Positions 44,101 to 55,081 are shown, counted from the first letter of the stretch. The stretch is 64,000 bases of DNA from Fistulifera solaris (GCA_030295235.1 AP026154.1:306001-370000); one strand, 5' to 3'. Made by a program: numbers and translations. Notes: generated by a model from the letters alone, not told the origin.

Positions 44101-46168
44101 CACAGCAGTCGAAAAGGCCGTGGAGCCGTCCGTCCGCTTGTACTGTTTGTTTTTCAAAGTTTCCATTTCTTGCAACGTCAAAACAGGATGACGAACGACC
44201 ATGCGCTCACAATGCTGAGGACTCGGATCCGCCAGCAGGTTTCCTTCCGGTCCGACCGGGCACACCAAGCTCATGACGATTTCCTCACGAATCGGATCAA
44301 TCGGAGGATTGGTGACTTGAGCAAAGAGTTGTTTGAAGTAATCAAAAACTTGACGGGGCTTCTCCGAGAGAACCGCCAGAGCCGCGTCATTTCCCATGCT
44401 ACCCAATGCTTCTTTTCCGCCTACTGCCATGGGAACAAGTAACATCTCCAGCTTTTCCGTGCTGTAACCAAACATGTTCAATTTGCGGTTGGTCTGTGAA
44501 AAATCCATAGGGCTGGGTGACAATCCTTCCTTCTTGGCCCATTTTTCTAAATCCATCAAATTCGCATCCACCCACTCCGAGTACGGATGCAGTGAAGCAA
44601 TATGTTCTTTGATTTCATTGTCGGGTACAATACGCTGTGTTTCAAAGTCGACCAAAAACATCTTTCCCGGTTCCAAGCGATGCTTGATCTTGACATCTTC
44701 ATCGGGGATTTCCGGACACACCCCAATTTCCGAAGAGGCAATGACAATATCGTCTTTGGTCACATAATAACGACTCGGACGCAAACCATTGCGATCCAAC
44801 GTAGCACCAATGTAACGTCCATCGGTGAAGGCCACCATGGCCGGTCCATCCCACGGTTCCATGACACACGAATTGTATTCGTAAAAGGCGCGTTTCGCGT
44901 CCGAAAGATTATCATTGTCTTGCCAAGCCTCCGGAATCATCATCATCATGGCTTCGGGCAAGGATCGATTCGATCCTTTCGTAATTAACTCCAATACCGA
45001 ATCAAAGTTCCCACTGTCACTCTTGTCATCGGCCGTGACGGGCAACAACAACATGGTCTCATCACCGTACACGGGCGATTCCATGATGCCACCACGACTG
45101 TACATCCAGTTTTTGTTGCCGCGCAGGGTATTGATTTCACCATTGTGACACATCATCCGGATCGGTTGCGCTCGTTCCCAGGACGGAAAGGTATTGGTCG
45201 AGAATCGCGAATGCACCAGTGCCAAGTGCGACACGAATTCGGGTTGCTGCAGATCCAAATAGTATTGCGATACTTGCGCCGGTGTCAATTGTCCTTTGTA
45301 GGTAATGTGCTGACTAGTGAGCGAATTGATGTAAAAGCCCGATTCTGGTCCTAAAAATCCGGCGACTTCATCTTCGGCCATGATCCGGATGCGCATCAAA
45401 TCTTGATCGAATTGTTTCGGATCGGATCCGGTACCATTAACAATAAAAACTTGTTCGGTAATGGGTTCCGAATCCAACGGATCCTTGCCCAAGGATGAAT
45501 TATCGACGGGAACAGGCCGCCATCCCACGAGTTGATGTTTCGATTGCGCAATCAATCGTTCCATGACGGCCTTGCATTCCGTTAAACGACCATTCGAGTC
45601 GGAATTGGGGGGAAAGAAAATGTTGGCGACAGAATAATGTCCAAAGGAAGGAAGTTCTTTGCCAAAAATTTGTGAGCTTCCGCACGCATGAAACTATCGG
45701 GCATGCCCAACAAAATGCCTACATTATTATTTTTATTATAGCAAAATAGAGTGAGGTGAACCCAGCATCGAACGCCAAAAAATGAACTCATTTCGCATAC
45801 ACAAAAACGAACGTACCAGAACCATCTCCCGACGCCGGATCACATCCACAACCACCCCGATGAGACATGCGGACTAGCATTTCGTCGGCTTTCTCGACAA
45901 TGTCGCGACTCGGTTTTGACTGCAGAGAAGCAATCAATCCGACACCACAATTCTCACGTTCATCGGCCGCCTTGTAAAGAGCTGGAGGCAATTGTTCTTT
46001 CGGTCGTCCGGAACGCCATTGCAAGATCTTTTCGGTCGAATAAAAACGATGTTGTTGTTGTGTGTAGCCACGACGCAACGTGGTAGCGACGAGTATACGA
46101 CGACAACTCGTTCGACTCGTACGAATCGTCGTCGCACGGCGAGCGGCAACTTTAGCAGACGAAATCAT
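41180..46168 (-). CDS. Glutamate synthase large chain (GOGAT), mitochondrial-type presequence
   Basis: Transfers the glutamine amide to 2-oxoglutarate to make glutamate. Exons 46168..45817, 45718..44053, 43973..42648 and 42583..41180; introns 98, 79 and 64 nt. The N-terminus is Arg/Ser/Thr-rich with few acids, like a mitochondrial presequence, not a plastid signal. The glutaminase domain starts [12 protein letters not shown] (catalytic Cys) and has [10 protein letters not shown] and [11 protein letters not shown]. The synthase domain has SVKLVSEVG(V)[25 protein letters not shown] and the 3Fe-4S set [15 protein letters not shown]. The GXGXG beta-helix domain ends the chain. No NAD(P)H-binding small subunit is fused, so the partner is encoded elsewhere or the enzyme is ferredoxin-type. 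One T appears missing in the A5 run at 45664-45668; corrected length is 1582 aa. Confidence 0.92.
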
Positions 46169-46794
46169 CGTAAGTCAAGAAAAAAAAGTAGGGTTCCAGC
46201 AGCGTTAGAAAGCACTGAAAACAGTGAGAGAGGGAGACGAAACCTAAAAACGAAAGAAAGAACGAAAAAAAAAAGCGAACGATGTTTTTTTTGAGGTTGG
46301 AGGATTTTGTTGCGTGGAGTGGCTGACTCCGGCTCGGAAGAATGTGAGCGGATGTTCCCAGCGTAGCGTTTGTTACTGTAATTCTACGAGCCTTACATTC
46401 GACCGGTAGTAAAGTCCAACCGGTACCTGACGATCCTCCCCGCTGAAGAAACAGAACATTATTTGTTTGTCTTCGAGTGGCTCTCGTTCCGTTTTCTCGC
46501 CTTTCCATCCACTTGCCATGCCACTTGAACGAGCACGGTTTGTCCGTTGTCCGAGTGGATTGGGAGATATGGCCATACTACTGTTTCACTTGACAGTGGG
46601 CGCAGGATTGAAAATGCAACCATTCGTGTTGATGATTCTTCATTATTTTTTTTTCACAACAGTCGTTGATCCTCAACCTTTATCCACCTAAAAGTTATTT
46701 TTGCCAGAGAAGCCAGCGACCATGACAAAATACTTTGTATTCACCAGAACGTTTCTCGTTTTTTTATTGATTGCCTTATCATGACTTTCACAGC
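46169..46794. promoter_or_regulatory. Divergent region between glutamate synthase and ankyrin gene
   Basis: 626 nt that should hold both promoters. A-rich runs lie at 46240-46275. A small minus-strand frame at 46373..46576 is listed separately. Confidence 0.4.
46373..46576 (-). CDS. Possible 67-aa protein
   Basis: ATG at 46576 to a stop at 46373. The product is basic and hydrophilic, then aromatic (MAISPNPLGQRTNRARSSG... IMFCFFSGEDRQVPVGLYY). A GTACCG after DRQ could be a splice donor. The ordered composition suggests coding, but no family is recognised and it may be a chance frame. Confidence 0.3.
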   Translation of the reverse strand: MAISPNPLGQRTNRARSSGMASGWKGEKTEREPLEDKQIMFCFFSGEDRQVPVGLYYRSNVRLVELQ

Positions 46795-47831
46795 ATGAGT
46801 GAAACACAGAATTGTCCTTGTAAACATGTCAATTGGCGTCTTTCTTCCACGACGGCGGCCGAATTTGGTGATTTGCACCGTCTCATGGAGATGAAGAAAT
46901 ACAGTAGAGAAGCCTTGGTGTTGGCGGCTCAACAGGGTCATATCGCGGTGACGGCGTATTTGATACAACAAACGACGGACTGGAAGGATTTCATCACACC
47001 CCTGCATCGTGCCAGTTTTGCGGGAGCCGTGTCGACGATGCGCTTGCTGCTCGATGGGGCGGTGAAACGAACATGCCTCGAAGAATTGTTACAGGCGCCC
47101 GATACGACCTTTGGGGATCAACGGAATGCGTTGCACAAGGCGGCGACGGGAGGACGGTTTCTGGCCGTGCATTGTTTGCTCGAGTACTGCAATAATACGG
47201 CATTCTTATTATCGAAAGATGGACAAGGACAAACGGCTCGTGACATTGCGGTAGCATTGCGAAGCCGACAAGCGGAAGAAGCCAAATCGGTCGCGCGGTG
47301 GAATACGGTGGCGGATGGAACACCGGATTGGGAGAAATGTGTACAGGTACGAACGAGTTTTTAAATCGGCAGGTCATCTTCGATTGTCCTCAATATACTC
47401 CAATCTTTCTTTTCTTCCCTAGCTACTGCGACGTGCGGAGTTTCAATCGACGACTACTACGAGTAGTCGTAATTTACTTCGCCGAAGAACCCATTGGGAA
47501 CCATTGCCTCCCCCTTTCGGGATGCATGGATTGCTTCGACGAAACGTGCTTGACGCAAACGTGGGAAAATTCCTTTCGTTCGATTTTACGGTCGGAAGTC
47601 GAAGAATCGCTTCGAAATACTTCCCAAAATGTGTTTGTGATGCCTGCAGAGGAAACTGAAAATGAACAGCCAGCTTTGCTCGCAGAACCGCATCACACAT
47701 CTAGCACTATGTCTTCATCATTCAAGAATCATCATACTTCAGCCATCGGTCAAGAGTGCTCCAAGTGCCACAATATGACAATTGTCGTTTATCGACGCAA
47801 TGGATTACTCGTTTGTAAAAAATGTCGCTAA
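46795..47831 (+). CDS. Ankyrin-repeat protein with C-terminal zinc ribbon (frameshift in assembly)
   Basis: Exons 46795..47346 and 47423..47831; intron 76 nt. The earlier in-frame start at 46771 is TTG and rejected. The N-terminus has CPCKHVNW. Ankyrin-type repeats follow: ALVLAAQQGHIAVTAYLI, TPLHRASFAGAVSTMRLLLD, NALHKAATGGRFLAVHCLLE and GQTARDIAVALRSR. The C-terminus is CSKCHNMTIVVYRRNGLLVCKKC, a CxxC...CxxC zinc-binding pair. Exon 2 starts in the frame LLRRAEFQS and ends in another; one base too many in the C5T3 run at 47510-47517 reconciles them, giving 319 aa. Role is unknown; likely a protein-protein interaction adaptor. Confidence 0.7.
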
Positions 47832-48005
47832 TATCTTCCTTCCTCTGGAACCGCAATAAACCTGACCATCGCCCAATGGATCCATAATTTTCCTTCATAA
47901 CAACAAAATAATGTACTCTTTCTCTACAACTTGGAGATCAGTATATTATCATTATTGTTTTAATCGTTGCATAGGATGTCATCCTGCTTCGTGATAAAAA
48001 GCTAT

Positions 48006-48500
48006 CTACGAAGATGCCAGTGCGGCAATGGCTTTCTGTAATTCCGCAAAAGATTCCGCCAGTTCTTGAATGGCCGTCTTTTGATGCCATTGTAAAAAAA
48101 AGCATCTCGTGAGAAAATTCAACTTGTTGGCGGCCGTCTGGTATTTCAATACCACGCGAAAGGCTCCCGCGTACGCTTGCACGGCCACCGATGGGAAACT
48201 GCGCTGCTCTACGCCATCACTGAGAATTCGTTTGACGTCCTTGACTTTGCGTTGCGCCTGTTCCGAAGCTTCCTTGCTGTTGAGTGTACCAAAACAAGCA
48301 TCAATCACATTGCCATCGGTGAGAGCTGAAAACGCTAGTAGTTCCGATTGTTTGGAGAGCTTTCCTCCGGGTCGGGGAGCTTCGGCACTTCCTTGTAACA
48401 AAATGGCGTATCCCTGTGCCTTGGCAAGATCCATTTCGAGTAAAGCTGTTTGATCATATAATTGGATAGGTTCCCCCATGATCTGAGCAGCACTCGGCAT
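48006..48500 (-). CDS. Helical protein of unknown function (164 aa)
   Basis: ATG at 48500 (MPSAAQIMGEPIQLYDQ); an upstream in-frame extension begins at TTG and is rejected. All-alpha, soluble, no presequence, with segments TALLEMDLAKAQGYAIL, ASEQAQRKVKDVKRIL, VAVQAYAGAFRVVLKYQ and TAIQELAESFAELQKAI. No family is recognised. It is convergent with the ankyrin gene. Confidence 0.6.
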   Translation of the reverse strand: MPSAAQIMGEPIQLYDQTALLEMDLAKAQGYAILLQGSAEAPRPGGKLSKQSELLAFSALTDGNVIDACFGTLNSKEASEQAQRKVKDVKRILSDGVEQRSFPSVAVQAYAGAFRVVLKYQTAANKLNFLTRCFFLQWHQKTAIQELAESFAELQKAIAALASS

Positions 48501-49405
48501 ATTCAATTTTATACTATGTCGGCTTTTTTGTGACAGATGACCGATGCCAAAAAAAACTCCTTGATTCACAACTATCTGTCTAAACAATCTCCTTCTTTGA
48601 TTCTCTTCCGCAACCTTGACTTGATAAAAAAAATTTGCTTAGGGGGCGACGATAGATAAATGCTGAGACTGACGATGCCAGAAGAAGGCTACAAGGTTGC
48701 ACACTTGCCGGATGATAAGAAATGCTTTTCGAAGTCATGTGAAAGACGAAAACGAAGCAGGATGCAGGATTGTTGCCGAGAAATAATTAGGACGAGAGAC
48801 CGCGAAACCGGATCGGAGGCCGAAACCGATACTAAAGGGTACATTCGATTTCGTATCATGTTTTGGAAATAGACACCTTTCAAAGTTGCTATATTGGTCA
48901 TTCTATCCAGTCATTTCTACTGAAAAGTGAATGCTAAGTAGGGAATCCTTTCGTTTTGCACTATATTTCCGTCCCCAATCCGTTACTCGTACTATCTGTC
49001 GAGATTGTGGAGCGGTGTTGCACAAAACCCTACGAGTAACACTATTCGGTACCGGTACCGGTACCTGGTACCGGTAGTGTAAAATGGAAGGGAGAACACT
49101 TCCAATCCCTTGCAATGTCAATCACGTTTATGTCGTCCGTCAGATCCGTTGCGTTCCTCGCGGAATTTTGATCAAGCACCGGTACTCATCCCTTATTAAA
49201 GCAGTACCGGTCAGGGTTGACGTACATAGAATCCCTGCGTCGCCTTGTGTGTCGTTTCACAAGTGCGCCAAAATTTTCTGTGCAACGGTTCCATTTTCTC
49301 GTTCACCTTGTGCACATCTAACTAGTATTTGTTGCACCTCGAACGCCAGTAATCCTTTCTTAGGAAATCATCACTTTTTCTCTTTTGACTACAATACAGC
49401 AAAGA
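48501..49405. promoter_or_regulatory. Divergent region with clustered GGTACC/ACCGGT palindromes
   Basis: 0.9 kb between divergent starts. At 49049..49078 there is a tight run of GGTACCGGTACC units, and single GTACCGGT or CCGGTAC sites recur at about 49179 and 49204. No supported gene: a plus frame at 48660..48872 lacks any pattern. Confidence 0.45.
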
Positions 49406-51646
49406 ATGTGGTCGCAGCAATTGATCTCGGCACTATTGTTACTTCTAACGCCGGTGGTAAAGAGCCAAGATGTCGTCGGTGTGAATCTCGGCGGAGGAAT
49501 TGTCACTCGCACCGATGTGCTCAAGTATGCGAATATTACGTTAGACGTCCGAGATATGTTGGGATCCACCTCACAGCAAGACGCATTGGTTATTTACAAT
49601 TCGGGAAGTCACGCCATTTCCGGGAATTCTCGTCTGTCGTTGAGTCAGATACACAATGAACTGAGAGACGCAGAATTCAAAACACTGGAGTTTGTCTTTT
49701 ACCACTACGGACTCGCGGCACTCGATCAAAAGCCCGATCCAGATTTTGCCACCAATTACGTGACCAAGGCCATCAAGGAAAATGAGCTCGGTTTCGCGAC
49801 AGACGCGGTCTTGTCACTCATTCTGTGGCAATACGCCATTCATGTACTCTACAAAGGTGTCGTGAACTGTGACACCCGGTCTCAAGCCAATCGACCGGAG
49901 ATGGTAGAGATTGGGGGAGGTGGATTGGATGAGTTCATCGCGCTGTGGATTGGCGCCTTCCAAACTCCGGCCAGCATTGATGGATACAGTCTTTATGCCT
50001 GGACCGAGAGGGCCGGTCAATTATTTGGAGTTCGAAATCCAGAAGCGGCAGCCAATTCCAAGATTAAGGTGCTCTACCAGGAAGGTGCGGTAGCTTTGAG
50101 CTTGTCAGGATCATGTTCGACATCGTCGAGCAAAACTGTGGGTCAGCTATACAAAGTAGCTGTACAAATTTCCGACCAAATGATGATACCACTCTATCAG
50201 TGGTTGATCGAAGCCATCGTCACCCGTGATCTACCAAAAGCGGAGCTGTATAGCAGAGCACTAATTCCTCATTTATCGCAATGCCGTCCGTCACAATTCA
50301 CTGTTCTGAACGAGTATCTTGCGGACGGAATACAGTTTGATAAGGATACGGAGATTATCGAGCTTCTTCACGAGTCACTCAGCTGCTTCGGACTTACCTG
50401 CCAAGATATTGGTGTAATGAGTTCTCATCCCAACTCCGGTTGCATGGACCCTGTCGATACATCACCAACGCTTGCGGGATTTACCACGTCCTCGGATGTG
50501 AGAGAGGTAAGGCCGTTCTTGTTTGTGTAATAAAAAACCATGCTGTGACTCTAGCCAGTTTTGTGCCTCACATGAGTCGTCGTGCCTTATAAGATTTCGA
50601 AAATGGACTTGGACGTTTATCAAATGGGTGTTTTGGCACAACTGGGGGCCTGGAAGTTTCTGACTCTTCTGTACCGCTTCGGAAGAAACGCAAGGAAACC
50701 TCGTGACAGCGAAAACGACCCGTTTGAATTACACTCTTTACAAGAATTCGCCATGTCCGCAAATCGCAAATCCATGCCGTTTTATACAACATTTATCAAC
50801 TATCAAAAGAAGCACAACCAGGAATACGGCGACCAAGCGATCATGAATGCCATTGAGGGAAAAGGGAAATGGTCTACAAGATCGCAGCAGCAACGGGCAG
50901 CCATGGTGAAACTAACGAGTGCCTACCAAATCATATTCCTGGAGACGATGGGACTGTTTGAAGAGGCATTTGTCAAATGTGAAGAAGAAGACTCAGAAAT
51001 TGGTTTTAGCGCCGAGGAAAATCCACTCGACCAGGCAGGTGCATTACTGATTGGATACATGGAAGGAAAAGAGATGCGAGGGACCAGTGTCGACGGCCAG
51101 CTGCTTTACAACCTGGCCAACAAACAAGCATTTACTTTTGGGTCACTGAACGGCCAAATTGCTCTCGTGAATGATCAATTGGAAGATCTCCTTTATGCAG
51201 CGAAGGGGCAACTTGATGCATTGGACTGCATCAAATTATCCCGCACCACGAGCAAGATGTCTCAAATTATGTTAGTCCCTTTACTGCAAGCCATGCTTAT
51301 AGCAGCCGTAGAGAGTGAGGGTCTTCCGGTGAACTCCGATTCGGAGAGCTTAGTACAAGGAGAAGTGTTTGCAACGACTGTCCTACCTTTCATAAATGAT
51401 GTGCAGCCAGATTCCGCTAGTTTGGTACAAAGAAACATGATTGTGAGCGGAACCGATACCGTCCCCGATGGGTCCAAAGCTGTCGGAGAAGTGACGGGCA
51501 AATTTGTGGCCAATGGTTTACAGATTAGTTGCGGGGTTTTAGGAAACAGCGACAAAATTCAGCCCTGTCGCAACTACTCCGGGGCTGGATCTTTAGTTGC
51601 TCCTCTCGTGATATCAGTTTTCACGGGTCTGTATTTCTGGATTTAA
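49406..51646 (+). CDS. Tandem Fea1/phytotransferrin-like secreted protein with GPI-type tail (frameshift in assembly)
   Basis: Exons 49406..50506 and 50559..51646; intron 52 nt. A signal peptide (LISALLLLLTPVVKS|QDV) precedes two related helical domains. Each has an (D)EF/QA-AL-IG motif: LDEFIALWIGAFQ...LYAWTERAGQLFG and LDQAGALLIGYMEG...LLYNLANKQAFTFG, the latter close to the Fea1/ISIP2-type pattern of iron-responsive algal proteins. The C-terminus (NYSGAGSLVAPLVISVFTGL) is hydrophobic with small residues before it, like a GPI-attachment signal. It is probably a cell-surface protein, possibly for iron or another metal. One A appears missing in the A4 at 50600-50603; corrected length is 729 aa. 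The family call rests on this motif and architecture and should be tested. Confidence 0.6.
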
Positions 51647-51668
51647 AAATCGGTTATCATTTTTCAAG

Positions 51669-52814
51669 CTATTCTTGCTGTTTCTTTATTTCTTCCTGTA
51701 GCATACGCCGCACCAGCTGCATCTTGCCCTTGGGGACGTTGCGCAAGAACTCGGGACTATTCTTCTGCAAGGCCGACCGGATGACGCTATCTTCCCACGA
51801 TTGGGAACTCAATAGCTCTACGTAAGGTTTCAATACGGTCGGATAGGTAATCAACAGATAGGTATCCGAATCTTCATCCACCAAGGCAATGATCCCGTCA
51901 GTGCGAAGAGCGCCTATGGTTCGCAGCAGCAAATAGTTGAAGTTGCTATGATTGGCAATGCCGTCGAAATGGTGTTGGTGCTCCAGCAATTGCCGATATT
52001 GGAAATAGAAAAGCGAATCTCGGTCGGCGAGATTCAACAAAAGCTCCAACAGCTTCATTCGAAAACAAAATTTGACATCGGTGGATTCCGGTGTCGCAAT
52101 GCAGGAACAGTACAATAAATCTGTTTTGATGTAGCTCGATGGACATTGACAGTGGACACCAAACAGTCTCCATGCACTGATCGTATCATCGGCAGACGGA
52201 AAATCCTGTTGTTCAACAATTTGTTGTTGCAAGTGAGTTCCCAAAGCCTCTAGCACCTCCTGGACGGAGGAATGCGTGTGCTGGGCCACCTTCAACACGT
52301 GACGGCTTTCAGTATCCAAGGAAAACGGGGCGGCCCTTCTATGGGATCCAACATGAATCGGCTGACACCACGAAACTCGTATCTCGCGTTTTGAGACACC
52401 TGTTTCCAAGGTGCCCTCCAGACGACCCATGACTTTGACCATTATTCCCACACCCAGCGAAGTTTCCGAGGACTCATCCGCCAGGGCCGGTAAGGCATCC
52501 CGAAACTGATCATCTTCCCAATAAATACAATCCATCAATCCAGTACCATCGTCCAAAACGAACGATGATCCCGAAAACTTGCGTTCGTACGCTACAATGC
52601 AACCCACCAAACAGCATCGGGATACCGGGATACAGGAGCCCGGTAGACAGTGGAAACCGTTGATGACGTGCAAATCGTGTATCTGCGCCACGAGCAAAGG
52701 AATGTGAGCCCAATAGGACGGTAAGAGTCCCACTAAAGCTTCAGGAACGTCTTGTTGGTTCGTCGTCGTCGTCGTCGTCGTCGTCGTCATATCTTTCGAA
52801 TGCACACGGAGCAT
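51669..52814 (-). CDS. STN1: STN1-like OB-fold subunit of the telomeric CST complex
   Basis: 381 aa, single exon, intact. An OB-fold spans about residues 55-165, with PVSRCCLVGCIVAYERKF, SFVLDDGTGLMDCIYW and VGIMVKVMGRLEG; this DDGTG...C(I/V)xW pattern is typical of STN1/OBFC1. The C-terminal part is helical, as in the winged-helix tail of STN1. STN1 with CTC1 and TEN1 binds telomeric single strand and helps fill-in synthesis by polymerase alpha-primase. The first residues include a Thr run encoded by a GTC/ACG triplet repeat, so the start (52814 or the next Met) is uncertain. It ends 22 nt from the convergent Fea1-like gene. Confidence 0.75.
   Translation of the reverse strand: MLRVHSKDMTTTTTTTTTNQQDVPEALVGLLPSYWAHIPLLVAQIHDLHVINGFHCLPGSCIPVSRCCLVGCIVAYERKFSGSSFVLDDGTGLMDCIYWEDDQFRDALPALADESSETSLGVGIMVKVMGRLEGTLETGVSKREIRVSWCQPIHVGSHRRAAPFSLDTESRHVLKVAQHTHSSVQEVLEALGTHLQQQIVEQQDFPSADDTISAWRLFGVHCQCPSSYIKTDLLYCSCIATPESTDVKFCFRMKLLELLLNLADRDSLFYFQYRQLLEHQHHFDGIANHSNFNYLLLRTIGALRTDGIIALVDEDSDTYLLITYPTVLKPYVELLSSQSWEDSVIRSALQKNSPEFLRNVPKGKMQLVRRMLQEEIKKQQE
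52761..52789. repeat. GTC triplet microsatellite within STN1 N-terminus
   Basis: About nine GTC/CGT units, coding for a polythreonine run in the minus-strand protein. Length is likely variable between alleles. Confidence 0.85.
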
Positions 52815-53367
52815 GCGCGACGTGATATTATTATTGCGGTATGCCCCTTACCGTCTCCCTCGTTGATGATGACACATCAGTCGCATAATATTGACGTTGA
52901 TTTTGTTGTAAGAATTTTTAGATCAAAGAGAATTTTATACACACAGTTCAAATAAGAATGTGAATCATCGAGACGAGCCATTTTTCACTACTAATAAAAG
53001 CATTCAAAAATAGGTCCGCCATCCTCGTGACTGCAATCCAATCATGGGTCTCAACATTGAGTATAGCCTAAAAAGAAGGGGAGACGATACGACTCAACTC
53101 GTTTTCAGTCCCGGAGAGGAACCACAACCATCTGGAAGGATGCAATCGTCTCTGGCATTCGACCCTTGTTTTCTTCAGAGTATCTGTCGTTGTTTATGGT
53201 GGTGAAACGGTGAAACGCCAATTATGAACATTTGTTGGGTCATTCAAGCGATACGTTAAGGTCTACAGTTTTGCAGAGTAGCAAATCGATTCAATGGTTT
53301 GAAAGTGACTGAATCCACATATCCAACAGCGACAAGAACACTACAGATTGTGCTTGAAGTTCTAAGT
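52815..53367. other. Intergenic, 0.55 kb, carrying an inverted copy of a shared 15-mer
   Basis: 5' flank of STN1 and 3' flank of SPCS2. The 15-mer at 53025..53039 is the exact reverse complement of 26937..26951. No gene is supported. Confidence 0.4.
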
Positions 53368-54048
53368 TTAATCCTTCTTACTCTTGGGTTCATCAAATTT
53401 ACCGGCCTTGAAGCGTTCCAAGAGTTGATCGACTCGTTGCGCGAGGCCCACTTCATCAAAGTAGCCCTCCTTATCAAAGAACTGACCGACGCTCCACGTT
53501 TGTTCAACATATGGTGAAACGGCATTCTTATCATCCAACTGAAATTGAACTATGACAGTGTACCACTCGGAGAAACGAGGTAGCTGCGATCGAATTCTCA
53601 TACCATATTTGGCCATGTCAGCATTCGTCTTGGGCGCATTTTCGAGCGGTTTCGTCAAAAGAATGGCATCTTTGTCAATGAAGGTGGTAATGAACTGTAA
53701 GATACCCGAAAGAATAAAGTAGAGTGCACCACAAATGCCCAAAATCGGCCGAGATTCCGGAAACGGAATGGGGACAAATTGCGCGACACACGCCGCAACA
53801 CACGCCGCAAACATGATGAGCAATTTCCAATTATCCCACGAATGCTCTTCTTCTACGTGCTGATTGACGGCTAGAACAACAGCTTCGTCAAGTACTTGCT
53901 TCATTTTCACCATATCGCCCAAATCAACTTGCAAGAGCTCCAGTTCGTCTTCGACATACCCTGGAATGGTCGGTGCTTCGTCGTTCGACGATGCTGTACT
54001 GCGTTCTTCCGGCTCGCTGGTCGAGCTGTTGGATTTCTTCTTGGCCAT
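53368..54048 (-). CDS. SPCS2: Signal peptidase complex subunit 2 (SPCS2/SPC25)
   Basis: 226 aa, intact. A hydrophilic N-terminus (residues 1-70, with a KMKQVLDEAV helix) is followed by two membrane segments, WKLLIMFAACVAACVAQFVPI and ILGICGALYFILSGILQFIT, with the typical PFPESRPIL link between them. A C-terminal cytosolic beta-rich domain then contains DMAKYGMRIRSQLPRF and YTVIVQFQ. This is the SPC25 layout. It is an accessory subunit of the ER signal peptidase that contacts the translocon. Confidence 0.88.
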   Translation of the reverse strand: MAKKKSNSSTSEPEERSTASSNDEAPTIPGYVEDELELLQVDLGDMVKMKQVLDEAVVLAVNQHVEEEHSWDNWKLLIMFAACVAACVAQFVPIPFPESRPILGICGALYFILSGILQFITTFIDKDAILLTKPLENAPKTNADMAKYGMRIRSQLPRFSEWYTVIVQFQLDDKNAVSPYVEQTWSVGQFFDKEGYFDEVGLAQRVDQLLERFKAGKFDEPKSKKD

Positions 54049-54555
54049 TGTTGTGTTTTTCCTTTTATTTTACAAGGTTAAAGTTGTTGCGAGACGAAAT
54101 AAATAATGATTGTCTCGCTTATTTTGTTGTGCAGACGAGCGAGGGCAAAGCAAAAGCAAGGGTCGCTATGTTGCGAGTTGCGAAACGAGGCGGCGCGACA
54201 CGTGGATTTCGTGCGTCTGTCTGGCTGTGCTATGGGTCGGTACACCATCAGAGGGTACCGTTACGATGTATGTAGGCATTACCAGTCGAAAAAGTACCGG
54301 TAGTCATTCAACCGGGTGGCGGGTGGTATACGTCATCGTCACAAGCACTGCACGGCAAGCTGCAAGAAGGTATAACAAATAATAATCACACAACAACCCG
54401 TTCCTCCTGACTCCTGACTCGGTTGTCAAAAGCGCAAACAACCTGTGACAAGGTTCTCTTGGTCAGTGCATCAATCAATCTTTCTCGTAGTGCATCAATC
54501 AGCTTCATCTTATTTCAATCTTCTATTTCACCGTTCATTTTCTGCTACCGCCGCT
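54049..54555. promoter_or_regulatory. Divergent promoter region SPCS2 / rubredoxin
   Basis: 507 nt. GGTACC or GTACCGG motifs lie at about 54254 and 54294, and a TACGTCATCGTCAC stretch near 54338 resembles a CRE/bZIP site (TGACGT on the other strand). No gene is supported. Confidence 0.4.
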
Positions 54556-55081
54556 ATGAAATCATTTTCCATCGCCATGCTTTTCTGCCTCGTCGTAGGT
54601 TTGGTTTCGGGTTTCCAAACTCCGGTGCCCAAAGTGACAACAACGGCTCTTCACGTTTTCGGAAACAAAAAGTCTGCCGCTGCCAAAGAAGAAGTCAATT
54701 CGCAATACTGGCAAGGGGAATGGGTCTGTAAGGATTGTGGTTACATTTACAATCGAGTACGTTTATCTTGGGCATAGAGAGAGCGGATGATTTACCCTCC
54801 AAAACAAGACGATATTTTTTTCTTACTCCCCCCAGTGAACGGTTCTCTCACCAGTTTCTCTTTTTCATTTCTAGGCAGAATGCGCCGGCATGTATTTTGA
54901 AGAACAGGGACCAGGATTTCGCTGCCCGCAGTGTTCGGGTCCTCGTCGTCGCTACGCGAAAAAAGTAGGCGACCGCGTCGGTACAACATTGGATGGCGGA
55001 GATGCACCTATTCTTCTATTTAGCTTTGGTGGTGTGATTGCTACCATTGCCTTTGGTATCTGGGCCGTCAACAATCTTTAA
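54556..55081 (+). CDS. Plastid membrane-bound rubredoxin
   Basis: Exons 54556..54756 and 54875..55081; intron 118 nt falls between the two iron-binding halves; 135 aa. The signal peptide ends LVSG|FQTP, a plastid-type site. The rubredoxin fold has WVCKDCGYIY and FRCPQCSGP, four Cys for one iron, with the usual C-terminal membrane segment (ILLFSFGGVIATIAFGIWAV). This layout is that of the thylakoid RBD1/RubA protein, required for photosystem II assembly in cyanobacteria, algae and plants. Frame intact. Confidence 0.9.

Noticed and set aside
48660-48872. 70-codon plus-strand frame
   Set aside because: It is charged, motif-free and without presequence or splice sites; it looks like a chance frame.
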